Notes under the pieces: model-generated
What the model was told of the DNA's origin: nothing
Seen by the model: only the letters and a program-made list of their open reading frames with translations
Database searches by the model: none
Translations under genes and position numbers: made by a program
Source: a virus
Virus record (IMG/VR): IMGVR_UViG_3300042010_000040
Location: 1-64,000 of that record
Reading direction: 5' to 3' (one strand)
DNA length: 64,000 bases
Shown: positions 33,698 to 41,889 of the stretch, one piece after another
Layout: every line of letters starts with the position of its first letter
Numbering within the stretch: position 1 is the stretch's first letter

Positions 33698-34459
33698 TTA
33701 TGGGTTAGTTGGTGGAATAACAGCAGGTGCGTGTCTGTGGGTGTTGAAGATGACACCATTAAAGGTCGCTTGCCCACCGACAAGAGTATAATTTCCTGTC
33801 TGACTGTAATCGCCTTGGTGAATTATTGCTCCAATCCATGTTGTGGTTGGAATATCGACAGTCATCGTCTGTGCATTCAAATTAATTGCACCACTCGCGT
33901 TAACAGTGGCATCTGAGCAATTGATAACTACAGGTTGATTTGAAGTGTTAATTTCAATACTACCATCAGCTTTCAGTCGTACTTCACTCTCAACACCTCC
34001 AAGGTTCTGGAACAACACAGCATCACTTGGGTCATGCGTTAAAATGTGTTTTGCTGGGTTATTAACAGCGGAGCCCGGAGGTTGAATACCGGGGATAAAC
34101 ATTGCATCCCCTTTATCCATCTTTGCAAAGTTCATTGGTGAGGCAGGGCGACCATTACCAGCTTTCCAACCATCCATGTTACGCATAGAGAAGATGGCAA
34201 TGCCTGTGCTACCAACTTTGATTGGAAAAGTAAAACCTGCCGTAGAGGATACTGGGAACGATACTGGGACACCCAACACTTGAGGACGTTCTTTAACAGT
34301 GCCATCTTTAAACTTTTGATTGATTGTGGGCTGTATATCTACCATTTGCCCATTTAAACCATCTCTTACAGCAATAACGATGCACGGTAGGCTAGTATAC
34401 ATATTGTTGATCTTGTTATCAAAACCAGCACCAAGAAGTTCTTGAACGTCTGCACTCAT
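33698..34459 (-). CDS. baseplate spike protein, gpV/Gp138-like
   Basis: 253 aa. An N-terminal OB-like domain (about 20-110: LPCIVIAVRDGLNGQMVDIQP... LGVPVSFP) is followed by a beta-helical spike and a C-terminal FNTHRHAPA. Such His pairs bind a metal at the spike tip. It punctures the outer membrane on contraction. It overlaps the hub gene by 4 bases. Confidence 0.85.
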   Translation of the reverse strand: MSADVQELLGAGFDNKINNMYTSLPCIVIAVRDGLNGQMVDIQPTINQKFKDGTVKERPQVLGVPVSFPVSSTAGFTFPIKVGSTGIAIFSMRNMDGWKAGNGRPASPMNFAKMDKGDAMFIPGIQPPGSAVNNPAKHILTHDPSDAVLFQNLGGVESEVRLKADGSIEINTSNQPVVINCSDATVNASGAINLNAQTMTVDIPTTTWIGAIIHQGDYSQTGNYTLVGGQATFNGVIFNTHRHAPAVIPPTNP

Positions 34460-35346
34460 GATTTAAGAACCTTCTCTAATGAAATGCCTTTGCAATCCGT
34501 GTACCAGCTATTATCGCGAAACCCGCCATAGTGACGTAGAGTCTCAATCTTGAAATAACCCTGAATCAAAGTATCTTCAAGCAAAACAATATCACCAGCT
34601 CTGATATCTGGGTTCAGTAACATTGTCCACTGCACACCGGGTTTCTTCGCCTTATTCTTTTTAGACTTACGAACTTGTGGATTCACACGGTAAGCAGAAC
34701 CAATAAGACCTGTGTCTTCACTAATAACGTATGCTTGAGTGAAGTTCTCAGAGTTAGCCCTGTCGTTGTTATGCATGTACAAGGTGTCTTCTTCAATCTG
34801 CCAATCTACTTGATACTTCTCAGACAGCTCATCAAGCATCTCTTTTGGTGTACCTGATAACGGATAACCATAAATGATTTCATTATTCAGGTTTGTGCCG
34901 TTGTATATACCGCGAGATACACCGGGTATAGCTTGCCTGATAGCTTCAGCAACGTCTTTGACATTACGACCGGGAGCAACCAAAGAGTTCAACACCTCGT
35001 GGTTAATTTCTGTGTAAACAGCCCCCATCTGAAGCTGACTCACCAAATCAGGACCACTCTTACGAGTTGCAACATTAGTAACACGACCAGAGAAAATACG
35101 TTGCAAACTGTTAGTATCTTCATAGCCGCAACTAAATACTGCTGCTGGGTAGTCTGTATCTAACAGTGCTAGGGTTTCTGGGTCAAGGTTGTACACTTCA
35201 ATAGAAGCAGAGTTTGTACGGTCTTTGTTGTTCGTACTCTTACTGATATCAAAAGTAACTTGAAGGTTACTTTCTACAAGAACACCTTCAGAAGTATTAT
35301 AATCCCCAACCGTTAGTTGGAATACCCTGTTCCTTTGATAAATCAT
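34456..35346 (-). CDS. baseplate hub protein, gp27/gpD-like
   Basis: 296 aa. An early beta-rich domain (ASIEVYNLDPETLALL, then GYEDTNSLQRIFSGRVTNV) and a later WQIEEDTLYMHNND with LLNPDIRAGDIVLL match the central hub proteins that join tail tube and spike. Preceded by the plug protein and followed by the spike gene, the usual order. Confidence 0.8.
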   Translation of the reverse strand: MIYQRNRVFQLTVGDYNTSEGVLVESNLQVTFDISKSTNNKDRTNSASIEVYNLDPETLALLDTDYPAAVFSCGYEDTNSLQRIFSGRVTNVATRKSGPDLVSQLQMGAVYTEINHEVLNSLVAPGRNVKDVAEAIRQAIPGVSRGIYNGTNLNNEIIYGYPLSGTPKEMLDELSEKYQVDWQIEEDTLYMHNNDRANSENFTQAYVISEDTGLIGSAYRVNPQVRKSKKNKAKKPGVQWTMLLNPDIRAGDIVLLEDTLIQGYFKIETLRHYGGFRDNSWYTDCKGISLEKVLKS

Positions 35347-35348
35347 AA

Positions 35349-35684
35349 CTACTCTCCGTCGTCATATACATACCACATCAAGTAATATTCGTTGATCTTG
35401 TCTGGGTAAACTTTATAAGGTTCTGAGATAATCTCAGCAATCTCTTCCATCCAGAACCAACCAGTTAGTGGGAAAAGAGCATAGTCTTTGAACATTGGAT
35501 ATCCGGGGACTAATCTTTCCCCCATAACAATTGGATTGTTGTCTTGGTCCAGTAGATCTAAGAAGTAAGCTTCAGATCTGTCACTGTAGGTGAACCTAAG
35601 AATAACTGACAGACCTTGAAAGGATGTGCTATATTCATAGTAAGCATCACTAAAGAGTGGAAGAGATACGTATTGTAATGCCAT
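35349..35684 (-). CDS. baseplate plug protein, Pam3 gp18-like
   Basis: 111 aa, beta-rich (LPLFSDAYYEYSTSFQGLSVILRFTYSDRSEAYFLDLLDQ). The pattern recalls the small plug-domain proteins found beside hub genes (DUF6983, from memory). It starts one base inside the previous stop. Probably a small baseplate or hub component. Confidence 0.65.
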   Translation of the reverse strand: MALQYVSLPLFSDAYYEYSTSFQGLSVILRFTYSDRSEAYFLDLLDQDNNPIVMGERLVPGYPMFKDYALFPLTGWFWMEEIAEIISEPYKVYPDKINEYYLMWYVYDDGE

Positions 35685-36472
35685 TATAACTCCTCCGCTA
35701 CTTTAGTTTGTGGGTCTACGTCAGGACTTGCACCGTCCGTACCACTGACAGGCTTGGGAGTTGGATCTTGCTTACCTTTTGAAGCTTTTGGTGCAGCCTT
35801 CTTCTTGAGAGAATTCACAACATCTTGTGGGAGTACAGTCTTCTTCAATGTAGCAAAGGTAACTTGTTCAAAGGTTAAATCACAAAACAATCCTTCGCCA
35901 CTATTGACATCTTCCCTAAAGACCATGCTTGTGATGACGAGATTATTAATAATCTTCTTAAGAAGTGTCCCGTCATATTCAAACAACCTTACCAACTGAA
36001 TATTGGGAACAAACTTACCTTTCTTTTCGTTGAAGATAACACCAGCCATCAAACCAACAATAGCGTCTTTAACTGTGTCAAGGGTTTGTAGTCTAGGACC
36101 GTCAACAATAATTTCGGGGGTACTACTTGAAAGAAATTGACCAATACTGTCTGGGATGAATTGTTTTAAAACGCTATCATCTGTAGATGCGACAGAAACT
36201 GCTGTTGGTGCTTCGTTAACATTGTAGGGAGTATTACCAACCAAGTCCTGAATAAGATAACTATTCATGGAAATGTCATAGCCGGTGATAACTGTTGACA
36301 TTGTGAAGATAGGGTTTTGGCGTATAAAGTGGTCCGATATGGATGCACCACTCGCAATAGGGTGCTTTGTTACTTGACCAGAATAATTCTCTGTACTTAC
36401 CGTAATGGCGTCAAAAAACACGAATCCGCCACCCTCTTCGTTGTCCTCCCCCCATCTCAAACCAAAGCTCAT
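35684..36472 (-). CDS. Dit-like/baseplate hub initiator protein
   Basis: 262 aa, located between tape measure and plug. An N-terminal GGFVFFDAITVSTENYSGQVTKHPI and SISDHFIRQN stretch fits the Dit-like N-terminal domain of myophage tail proteins. The C-terminal 45 residues are Lys/Pro-rich and probably flexible. Likely joins tube and hub. Confidence 0.7.
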   Translation of the reverse strand: MSFGLRWGEDNEEGGGFVFFDAITVSTENYSGQVTKHPIASGASISDHFIRQNPIFTMSTVITGYDISMNSYLIQDLVGNTPYNVNEAPTAVSVASTDDSVLKQFIPDSIGQFLSSSTPEIIVDGPRLQTLDTVKDAIVGLMAGVIFNEKKGKFVPNIQLVRLFEYDGTLLKKIINNLVITSMVFREDVNSGEGLFCDLTFEQVTFATLKKTVLPQDVVNSLKKKAAPKASKGKQDPTPKPVSGTDGASPDVDPQTKVAEEL

Positions 36473-36475
36473 TCT

Positions 36476-38416
36476 TTATTCCTTCTCTGAATATTTATCT
36501 AAGGTTTGATGCACAATGTCAGCCAAACTACTTTCAAACTGTGTTTTAAAATCTTCTGGATTAGCCGCTGTGATCTTCACGTCCATTTTCAAAGTTACAT
36601 CAGCTTTTGGTGCCAATGGAGATGGTGTGCTTGAAGATCCAGAATCAGGCATCCCAGCCTTTTCCATAGGGAAAATACCAAGAGTTCCGTTGAAGTTATC
36701 ACGTCTACGATTGGCAAGAGCTTCATCTTGTCTAGCTCGTTGCTGTGTCTCATAGTTTGCAGGGTCAAAGTCAGGGCGAAGTTTCTGCATGGTACTGCTT
36801 GCTGGAAGACCAAAAGCATCTAAGGTTTTCTGAGCAGGAGTTGTGATATAGTTTAAATACCCAAACCCAGCAGCTTTTGCTGCCTCGCCAGCACCAGAGG
36901 TATCACCACCAGCGAGTTTATTGATCGTACCCACTGTGTTGCTTACAGTGTTGGCCCAATTCTTAAGATTGACAAAAGCATCAGAGTTAAAGAGTTTGAG
37001 TAGATCAGCCCAACCATTGTAGATGTTCTTACCTAGTTGTCCAATCTCAGACATCGCACCTTTATAGGCGTTCAAGAACTGGAGAACTTCGCCACGTTCT
37101 TCTGGTGTTGGGAAGAACTTATTACCCAAGAAACTATCACGACCGTCCAACATACGTTGAAAAGATTGAGCAGACAATAGGGCAAAAGACACGTATTTAG
37201 AGACGTTATCAAAACCCCGTGCCAAACCTTCAACCATCGGTGCAGACTCTTTAAGACCATCATTTAATGCACGAAAGAGCCTTGCGAAACCAGACTCAAT
37301 ACCTGAGTCTGACGCTACAGTTGCAAGGTTGTTTACTGTATTCTGATACCGTGCTTGTTGAGCTTGAGATGCTGTTTTAGCAGCTTCAAGACCCGGAGCA
37401 GCCTGCTCAGACGCAAGTCTTCCCGCATAGGTAAGAATGTTCCCTTTAACAAGACCTTTCTTCATGGCTTTGTTAAGTTCATCAATGGCAGCTTGACCTG
37501 TCTTACCTCCACCCTTACCCTCAGAAGCAAGTTGTGCTTGATATGCACGAGCAAACAAAGATACCGCGCCCGGTAAACTTTCTGCTAGCTGGCCAGTCAA
37601 CTCTTCAGATTGAAGTTTGTTTTTACCAGCGATTTGAGACAGCGCCCGGTAAACACGGGACTGAGCGGTGCGGTCAAGTTTGTTAACACGACTCAACTCA
37701 GAGAATCCCTTGAATACACCCTGAGATTGTTGAATACTCATGCCTGCGCCTGTCAGGCCAGATGTGAGTTTATTGTAATCAGGCGCCGCGTCGAGGTAAT
37801 TAAAACCAATGACATCCGCTTGTTTTTTCAGCCACTCAAAGGATTGCTTTCCTTCATACGGTGTAGCACCAGCCTGTTGAGCAACAGCAGAGGTTTGTAA
37901 CTGCGCAGCAACCACTTGTTGATTTCGGTTATTTAGGGCACCAAGACCATATCCACCTAAGCCTAATGCAAGGGCGGGACCGTATAGGCGAGAAAGTCCA
38001 CCTGCGATACCTCCCGCAACGCCACCAGCGACAATGTGACGACCACTGCCGGGGATTCGTGCTGACCCCGCATTACCGGGTGCCACATTTGGACGAATGT
38101 TTACTTTGGCTGATTTAGATGCGGCGGCGAACGCATTACTGAGTGTACGATTTAGATGAGCTTGGTCAACAACAAATCGAGATACTTGAAATGTAGTCTG
38201 TTTGCTTGCCAGATCTAGGGCACTACCCATTGCAAAATTAAGAGCTTTCTGGTTTACATTAAACTTAACCAGATTGATTGCCATGTTCTGAGAAGCAGTC
38301 TTACCAAAAGCTTTGAGCTTCTTCTCCATATTCTTCAGAGCAGAATCGACTTTCCTGATACTCTTGGCGTTGACCCCAAATCCTAATTCTGCGAAGTAGC
38401 TTGTGATTGCTGGCAT
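36476..38416 (-). CDS. tail tape measure protein
   Basis: 646 aa. The N-terminal part is basic and helical (AKSIRKVDSALKNMEKKLKAFGKTASQNMAI). A Gly-rich hydrophobic stretch (about 130-160) is followed by the tape-measure core with RVYRALSQIAGKNKLQSEELTGQLAESLPGA. It sets tail length; at about 0.15 nm per residue the tail would be near 97 nm. Preceded by the two overlapping chaperone frames. Confidence 0.9.
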   Translation of the reverse strand: MPAITSYFAELGFGVNAKSIRKVDSALKNMEKKLKAFGKTASQNMAINLVKFNVNQKALNFAMGSALDLASKQTTFQVSRFVVDQAHLNRTLSNAFAAASKSAKVNIRPNVAPGNAGSARIPGSGRHIVAGGVAGGIAGGLSRLYGPALALGLGGYGLGALNNRNQQVVAAQLQTSAVAQQAGATPYEGKQSFEWLKKQADVIGFNYLDAAPDYNKLTSGLTGAGMSIQQSQGVFKGFSELSRVNKLDRTAQSRVYRALSQIAGKNKLQSEELTGQLAESLPGAVSLFARAYQAQLASEGKGGGKTGQAAIDELNKAMKKGLVKGNILTYAGRLASEQAAPGLEAAKTASQAQQARYQNTVNNLATVASDSGIESGFARLFRALNDGLKESAPMVEGLARGFDNVSKYVSFALLSAQSFQRMLDGRDSFLGNKFFPTPEERGEVLQFLNAYKGAMSEIGQLGKNIYNGWADLLKLFNSDAFVNLKNWANTVSNTVGTINKLAGGDTSGAGEAAKAAGFGYLNYITTPAQKTLDAFGLPASSTMQKLRPDFDPANYETQQRARQDEALANRRRDNFNGTLGIFPMEKAGMPDSGSSSTPSPLAPKADVTLKMDVKITAANPEDFKTQFESSLADIVHQTLDKYSEKE

Positions 38417-38419
38417 AGC

Positions 38420-38716
38420 TTATCCTTTCTGATTTTGAATTCTTTTAGCTTCTGCCTTGTCATAAGCTATTTGTTGCCTAGCATCGTAAACTCTAATAAC
38501 TTCTAACATCATGTAGGCTTGCTTGATGGAGTAGACATTCTCTAACTCCCATAAAGTGCAAGGCTTTGTTTCATGGGTTAGCAGTTCGTAAACAATCCAG
38601 CTTTGAGAGAACTCTTCTTCAACTTGTCTCTCATCTTTGTTACGAACTGTTGGTGCAGAGGATTTTTTATTTAAGCCTCTGAACCGCTTTCCGTAAAAAC
38701 ATCTTGGAAGTTCCAC
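38420..38716 (-). CDS. tail assembly chaperone, C-terminal (T) frame made by -1 frameshift
   Basis: The open frame is 98 codons, but it probably has no start of its own: the first codon is GTG without a ribosome site. It overlaps the end of the G frame in the -1 phase. A shift at the T-run 38694-38700 would join 101 residues of G to the last 91 here, giving a 192-aa GT fusion as in lambda. These chaperones hold the tape measure during tail assembly. Confidence 0.75.
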   Translation of the reverse strand: MELPRCFYGKRFRGLNKKSSAPTVRNKDERQVEEEFSQSWIVYELLTHETKPCTLWELENVYSIKQAYMMLEVIRVYDARQQIAYDKAEAKRIQNQKG

Positions 38717-38997
38717 TGAATCAATGCATCAACTACGTTGTAGAGGTGGAGAGTACGGCGAGCAAAGTGATATTCAAACTCATCTTTGTCAATAGCCTTA
38801 CCTTCAGATTCCATACGACTACCCACTACGATTTTACGTACTAGGTCAATGTCTGGGCGCCAGCCCGGAGTTTCACCATTCTCAATCAGAACATCTTGAA
38901 TCATGATTGCAAGGGTGGTAGGAAGTGCGTTTGCTACATATTTAACTTCGTCAATCTCAAAAGATTCAGACGGAAGTTGGGAGAGAGTTTTTGCCAT
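38671..38997 (-). CDS. tail assembly chaperone, N-terminal (G) frame
   Basis: 108 aa, soluble and acidic (LPSESFEIDEVKYVANALPTTLAIMIQ). It sits between the tube genes and the tape measure, the standard place for G/GT chaperones. It ends seven codons after the candidate slippery site. Confidence 0.8.
   Translation of the reverse strand: MAKTLSQLPSESFEIDEVKYVANALPTTLAIMIQDVLIENGETPGWRPDIDLVRKIVVGSRMESEGKAIDKDEFEYHFARRTLHLYNVVDALIQWNFQDVFTESGSEA
38694..38700 (-). promoter_or_regulatory. candidate -1 frameshift site GTTTTTA
   Basis: In the G frame the codons are GTT TTT ACG. A tRNA-Phe on TTT can slip one base back and still pair with TTT, after which TAC is read in the T frame. It is not the canonical two-tRNA heptamer in phase, so efficiency is uncertain. 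Confidence 0.55.
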
Positions 38998-39012
38998 TAT
39001 TTATCTCAGAAT

Positions 39013-39510
39013 TTAAAGTAAGTTATTTACGAAATCGGATACTTCATTTAAAGCAGTGTCAAACAAACTTGTTGAAGGTCTAGTGTTGCCACCTACATTG
39101 TAAGACTCGGTGGTCTGTGCGAACAGTTCCCAAGACCGATCTTCAATTTGTCCAGTAAACGATGCTGAAGGGTATCCAGTAATATATGCTTCGTTAGTAG
39201 AGAACACGCTACTCCCCGAAGCATCTTTAATTGTTAGTGCAATCCTTGCTGTACCAAGTTCCAAGTCTAAATCATGAATCTGTGAAAGTACATCATTGGT
39301 AGGTGAACTACCCATAAGAGTTAGAATAATCGTAGCAGATGTGTCTTTATTCTTAACTCTCGTGTTCTTACCACGAATCCCACGAATTACTGTAAAACCT
39401 TTTACATTTCGTGTAATGGTGATACTCTGCCAACCAGCTACTGGGTAGCCACCGATGTTAAGACTTACGTCGGAAGGATTATAGGTTGAGACTGTAAAAC
39501 TATTAGACAT
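39013..39510 (-). CDS. tail tube-like protein (paralog 3)
   Basis: 165 aa, DUF3277-like. Core motifs: TYNPSDVSLNIGGYPVAGWQSITITRN, ATIILTLMGSSPTNDVLSQI, and IALTIKDASGSSVFSTNEAYITGYP. The same order of motifs occurs in the two genes before it. One of the three is the main tube protein, and this may be a tube-initiator or terminator variant. Confidence 0.75.
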   Translation of the reverse strand: MSNSFTVSTYNPSDVSLNIGGYPVAGWQSITITRNVKGFTVIRGIRGKNTRVKNKDTSATIILTLMGSSPTNDVLSQIHDLDLELGTARIALTIKDASGSSVFSTNEAYITGYPSASFTGQIEDRSWELFAQTTESYNVGGNTRPSTSLFDTALNEVSDFVNNLL

Positions 39511-40013
39511 TACAGAATACCTTCCAAGATTGGTAGAGCAGAAGCGCCTATGTTGAACAAGTCTTCAAGCAACCCTGATTCCCCGTTGTTACTACCAATG
39601 TTAATAACAGCTTGAGATGATCTGAGAATCCACGTCCTAGGTTCAAAGTCGTTACTCTTAATTAGAGAAGGGATACCTTCAATCCAAGTATTGGTTGAAA
39701 AGAACAAGTCACTGCCTGAACCATCCTTCACCATCATTTGGAACTTGCCACGCTGGGTGATTTCATCAATCTGCCACAGCTTAGTAAGGAATGTGTTACT
39801 TGTACTACCACTTAAAACTGTAAGCTCAATCGTATAAGTTTGGTCATTGTTATATACTCTACTGACCATACCAGATGTTGAACGCTGTGTTGAAAATGGA
39901 ACCATATCCTTATTTATTGAGATAAATGTTCCATCAACAAAACCTTCCAAGGGAAAGAATCCACAAAGTAATACAGAGACTTCTTGAGGGATGTATGTCG
40001 CTAACTCAACCAT
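39510..40013 (-). CDS. tail tube-like protein (paralog 2)
   Basis: 167 aa. It shares with its neighbours the TYIPQEVSVLL start, a YTIELTVLSGSTSNTFLTKLWQ segment and MVKDGSGSDLFFSTNTWIEG. It overlaps the start of the next paralog by one base. It lies after a hairpin that may lower its expression. Confidence 0.75.
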   Translation of the reverse strand: MVELATYIPQEVSVLLCGFFPLEGFVDGTFISINKDMVPFSTQRSTSGMVSRVYNNDQTYTIELTVLSGSTSNTFLTKLWQIDEITQRGKFQMMVKDGSGSDLFFSTNTWIEGIPSLIKSNDFEPRTWILRSSQAVINIGSNNGESGLLEDLFNIGASALPILEGIL

Positions 40014-40028
40014 TAGAATCTCCTAATG

Positions 40029-40046
40029 AGGGGCTTTACAGCCCCT
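40029..40046 (-). terminator. hairpin (attenuator-like) after tube paralog 1
   Basis: AGGGGCT and AGCCCCT, a perfect 7-bp stem with a 4-base loop, directly downstream of the gene at 40058-40588. No T-run follows on the minus strand, so partial termination or mRNA 3'-end protection is more likely than full stop. Confidence 0.55.
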
Positions 40047-40057
40047 ATTAATATTAC

Positions 40058-40588
40058 TTACAATTTCCAACGATCTTCAATCGAGCCACCAAGAGCCTCA
40101 ACAACAGCAACTGCCGCTTGATCCATTTTGGTGTTACCACCAACCAGAGTTTGTAGGTTAACAGCGTGAATCATCCATTCACGGTTTTCACCAGTCTCAG
40201 CATCGGAATAAGAACTGTCTGCCTGAGTGCCAATGAATGCTTGTTGTGCAAAGTACAAACTCTGACCAGAGTTGTCCTTAATTGTGATTGAGAAAACGAA
40301 GGTATCGGTTGCGTCTTCTTCATCAGCAATTTGCATTTGTTGAAAAACACGGTTACTGATAGAAGCTTGGTGTAAAGTTACCGAGATATCGGACGCTTTA
40401 TTACGACGCTTTACACGGAATGCAGAAAGATCAGAACCAACTACCAGACTAGAAGCTGGGGTTTGCCGGGTGATATTAATAAACGTACCCGGAGCAGTAC
40501 CAGAAACAATATGTGTTTGACCTGCCACGTTAATCAAAATTGTTACTTCTTCGGGACTATAAGTGCCAAGGATAATATCTGAAGCCAT
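40058..40588 (-). CDS. major tail tube protein candidate (paralog 1)
   Basis: 176 aa. It has the same fold pattern as the next two genes: TYSPEEVTILI, then SDISVTLHQASISNRVFQQM and SITIKDNSGQSLYFAQQAFIGT. It lies directly after the sheath gene, the usual place for the main tube protein, and is followed by a stable hairpin suited to a highly expressed message. Confidence 0.8.
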   Translation of the reverse strand: MASDIILGTYSPEEVTILINVAGQTHIVSGTAPGTFINITRQTPASSLVVGSDLSAFRVKRRNKASDISVTLHQASISNRVFQQMQIADEEDATDTFVFSITIKDNSGQSLYFAQQAFIGTQADSSYSDAETGENREWMIHAVNLQTLVGGNTKMDQAAVAVVEALGGSIEDRWKL

Positions 40589-40599
40589 TTAAACTCTCC

Positions 40600-41883
40600 T
40601 TATGCGGTTACAGTGCCAACGATAGTAACAACGCGAACGCTGCCCTGAAGTCGTGCAGTGAAGAGGAAGTCACCAGCAACACGCTGGATTCGTTGGTTAG
40701 CTGCGATGGTCAATGGATCAGGACTTGTGACGGTCCAGCCAGAGTCATACAAGCCGTTAGCTTGACCTTGTGCAAGTACAGAGCGCATTTCACTTTCAAT
40801 GATCAAGAAACCATTACGGGTATATGGAACTTTCAACAAGTTAACAAGGCGGCTGTAGATAGCCTCTTGCATGCGTGCATAAGTCCAATCGATGCCAATG
40901 ATGATATCAATCGCGTCACTAACACCAGTAGACATGTTACCGTCTTGGAAGATGTTAACACCCGCCACAGTAGTGTACATATTAGCATTCTTGGAACGCA
41001 AGTTAGTACGCTGAGTATCAGTCAATACAGAAACTGTAACCAAAGTTGCGCGTTTAAAGTCCCAGTCATTACTGCCCGGAGTACGAGGAAGCTGACTACC
41101 AGCCCAAGCTGCTTCTGGATATTCAGTGTCTGCTGTTGGCAGATAGATGATTGCAGTACGGCTATAACTACCAGCTTTCAACAAAGATGCTGGATCGGTT
41201 GTACCAGTTGTAATGGTAACTGGGTCAGCGGTGCTGGTCAGGTAAATTTTATGACGTGGTTGGATAGAGGCAGCAAGAGCCATAATATCAGCAGAAACAT
41301 GAGTCTCTGCAATCAAAGCATACCAAGCATTAGTCACATCAGTAGCAGCGTCTAGTGCTTCAACCCAAGTTTCAGTTGGTACAGCATTAACGCCCACCAA
41401 ATTCGCAGAAGACACAACACTCCAAGCAGTCCCAGCAACAGTAGGTGCCAAAGTGAGGGTAGTGGTGCCTGTGACAGTGATACCGGTTGGAGTACCAATA
41501 GCAGCTTTCAGACCAGTTACAATAGTGGTTGCTGTAGCACCAACACCAGAAGTGAACGAGTAAAGAACGCCATTGAGAGTTACACTGTAAACAGTGCTAT
41601 CTGCAACTGTTGGGGTGAAGGTTACACTGTCTACTTGACGGCGACCAACGATAATCGAAGGAGGACGTACACCATCTTGACCAAACAGGCGCTGGGCAAT
41701 CTTATAAACATTGTCTGTGCTGTTGAAGTCGTCAGCTACGGCATCAAAGTCAGTGTAGGTACGAACACGTTCAGAGAAATTAGTAAATGTTGCGAGCACC
41801 AGAGGGATTTGAAAGCTAGCAGTTGCTACTGCTGTGGTTTCTCGATTTATGGTGATAGAAATAATTGAATCAAGCTCTGCCAT
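40600..41883 (-). CDS. tail sheath protein, DUF3383-type
   Basis: 427 aa. An N-terminal ISITINRETTAVATASFQIPLVLATF and a VYKIAQRLFGQDGVRPPSIIVGRR stretch match the sheath family seen in many myophages. C-terminal NIIIGIDWTYARMQEAIYSRL and VPYTRNGFLIIESEMRSVL add support. It contracts to drive the tube through the envelope. This gene defines the phage as a myovirus. Confidence 0.9.
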   Translation of the reverse strand: MAELDSIISITINRETTAVATASFQIPLVLATFTNFSERVRTYTDFDAVADDFNSTDNVYKIAQRLFGQDGVRPPSIIVGRRQVDSVTFTPTVADSTVYSVTLNGVLYSFTSGVGATATTIVTGLKAAIGTPTGITVTGTTTLTLAPTVAGTAWSVVSSANLVGVNAVPTETWVEALDAATDVTNAWYALIAETHVSADIMALAASIQPRHKIYLTSTADPVTITTGTTDPASLLKAGSYSRTAIIYLPTADTEYPEAAWAGSQLPRTPGSNDWDFKRATLVTVSVLTDTQRTNLRSKNANMYTTVAGVNIFQDGNMSTGVSDAIDIIIGIDWTYARMQEAIYSRLVNLLKVPYTRNGFLIIESEMRSVLAQGQANGLYDSGWTVTSPDPLTIAANQRIQRVAGDFLFTARLQGSVRVVTIVGTVTA

Positions 41884-41889
41884 CGGATT

